Assembly (NCBI GenBank): GCA_038502055.1 | Contig: JAXRKN010000039.1 | Location: 868,001 to 932,000 of the forward strand | Direction of reading: 5' to 3' | Length of the DNA stretch: 64,000 nucleotides | DNA from: Tanytarsus gracilentus | Lineage: Eukaryota > Arthropoda > Insecta > Diptera > Chironomidae | Shown here: positions 62,921-64,000 of the stretch, one piece after another | Position numbering within the stretch: position 1 is the first letter of the stretch | Layout of the letters: the number at the start of each line of letters is the position of its first letter | Notes under the pieces: model-generated | What the model was told of the DNA's origin: nothing | Seen by the model: the letters and a program-made list of their open reading frames with translations, nothing else | Databases searched by the model: none | Program-made: the position numbers and the translations under genes

Positions 62921-64000
62921 TTAGCGAACACCAAAGTAACTGTCATGACGACGCAAATCTTCACTGTGGCGCTTTAAAGTCTCTGATTTGATTTTTGCAA
63001 GCACTTCTTGTGTGAGAAAATAGCACGCAGTCAGCTTTTCAATAAGTCGCACACTGACTTCGCAACTGTCAACATTTTGAACCGAGTCGTCGTTTCTCAT
63101 TAACCAAGCTTTGACCTCATATTTTTCATCGAAATCCAAAAAGAATGCAATCTAAGAAGAAATTAATTTAAATTCAAATTAATTTAAATTCAAATTAATT
63201 TAAATTCAAATGAAATTATAAAATTCTTTAAAATTATACCTTGTAAAATCCTTCGGGAATGATGACACCACGCACATATTCATTTGTGACCTTTCCATTT
63301 TTACGCAAAATCACACCAGTTGTCACGTACACCTCCTGATAGCGCATTGCAGTCTCACGAATGTTTCGCTCTAATTTACACCAATAGATGCGGTTGAGAT
63401 CCTGATGCATCGCCCAATAATTGAGGTTGCTGAAAGATTGCAAGAAGTCTCCTAATGTCCAGCAATTTGCAGCAGCATGAGCATGACCCAAGTCGTAAGG
63501 AGCTTCGAGTGTTGAAGTGCGAATGTTGAAGAGAGTGTCGTTCTCGTCACGATGGAATTGAACATTTGATCGATCGAATGTTGGTCTACGAATAATGACA
63601 CCATTGCATCGCTCGTATTTGATCAACTCAATGCAGGATGAGAGGCAGTTAACTTCCGAGCACCAAACCAGCAAAGTTCTCGAACCGTTCTTGAAAAGCG
63701 CCTGCGACTGATTGACATAGAGTGGAAAGCTCTTGCTGTTGAGTTGCTTCTCCGTGCGATTCATCTGTCCGTCGATTGAGCAAGTGGCCTGAAGCGGAAA
63801 ACCGGGAATGACTCGAGTGATGAGATCGTCTTCGTTGCAAAAGTCGCTTTGAATTATTTCGACACTGTCGACGTTGAATGGCTTTTGCAGAATGTCCAAT
63901 AGAGCGATCGTCTTTACATCAGCTGTTGCGAAATATTTGCTGCAGAAGTGAGTAATTAGCTCGTCACGAGTTGAAAACTTTTTGCCACACTTTTTGCACA
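62921..64000 (-). CDS. Second C2H2 zinc-finger gene copy, cut by the window edge
   Basis: Two minus-strand exons are visible (63151-62921 last exon; 63240 to beyond 64000). The last finger (LCKKCGKKFSTRDELITHFC) and the whole C-terminal domain are present; the other fingers lie outside the window. The exon structure and phases equal those of the gene at 58133-60796. The proteins differ at few positions in the domain core (for example LYNIR to LFNIR, EEVYVTTGVV to QEVYVTTGVI) but more in the last finger and the C-terminal tail (KIKSETLKRHSEDLRR). The intron carries one more copy of an AATTAATTTAAATTCAA unit than its paralogue. A tandem duplicate, intact as far as seen. Confidence 0.88.

Overview
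The window reads as nuclear DNA of an insect, most likely a nematoceran (midge- or mosquito-like) fly. It is very AT-rich, most introns are about 50-90 bp with GT..AG ends, and the genes are typical animal genes: OGG1, HEN1, CDC27 and MED13, plus RNA polymerase III genes. No bacterial or viral genes were seen. The placement within Diptera is inferred from gene content and compactness and is only moderately secure.

Layout. 1-19.55 kb holds two coding exons of an unrecognised minus-strand gene separated by a ~19 kb gap. That gap carries two copies of a repeat (13.1-13.95 and 14.1-15.1 kb) with inverted ends and an internal 129-bp tandem repeat. 20.9-26.6 kb is a compact block: OGG1 (+) runs tail to tail into HEN1 (-) with one base between the stop codons, and HEN1 is head to head with CDC27/APC3 (+). 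29.4-42.0 kb is MED13 (skuld), 16 coding exons, with an intronless coiled-coil gene on the opposite strand inside intron 10. A secreted lipase (43.9-45.6 kb) and a 67-residue membrane protein (46.5-46.7 kb) follow, then ~6.4 kb without a convincing gene.

53.1-56.9 kb is a Pol III cluster: tRNA-Ser(TGA), a 5S rRNA gene, three tRNA-Asp(GTC) genes each with a 22-nt intron, and tRNA-Gln(CTG). The last part has a 12-finger C2H2 protein (58.1-60.8 kb, -), a short acidic protein divergent from it (61.0-61.6 kb, +), and a second finger-gene copy (62.9 kb to the edge, -), part of which is almost identical to the first.

The genes do separate jobs: base-excision repair, small-RNA 2'-O-methylation, anaphase-promoting complex, Mediator kinase module, lipid hydrolysis and translation RNAs. 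The strongest unusual signals are the intron-bearing tRNA-Asp family with a complete bulge-helix-bulge, the one-base OGG1/HEN1 junction, the gene-conversion-like tract in the finger pair, the nested coiled-coil gene, and the 5S gene with paired substitutions. All gene models come from reading splice sites by eye, without transcript evidence.
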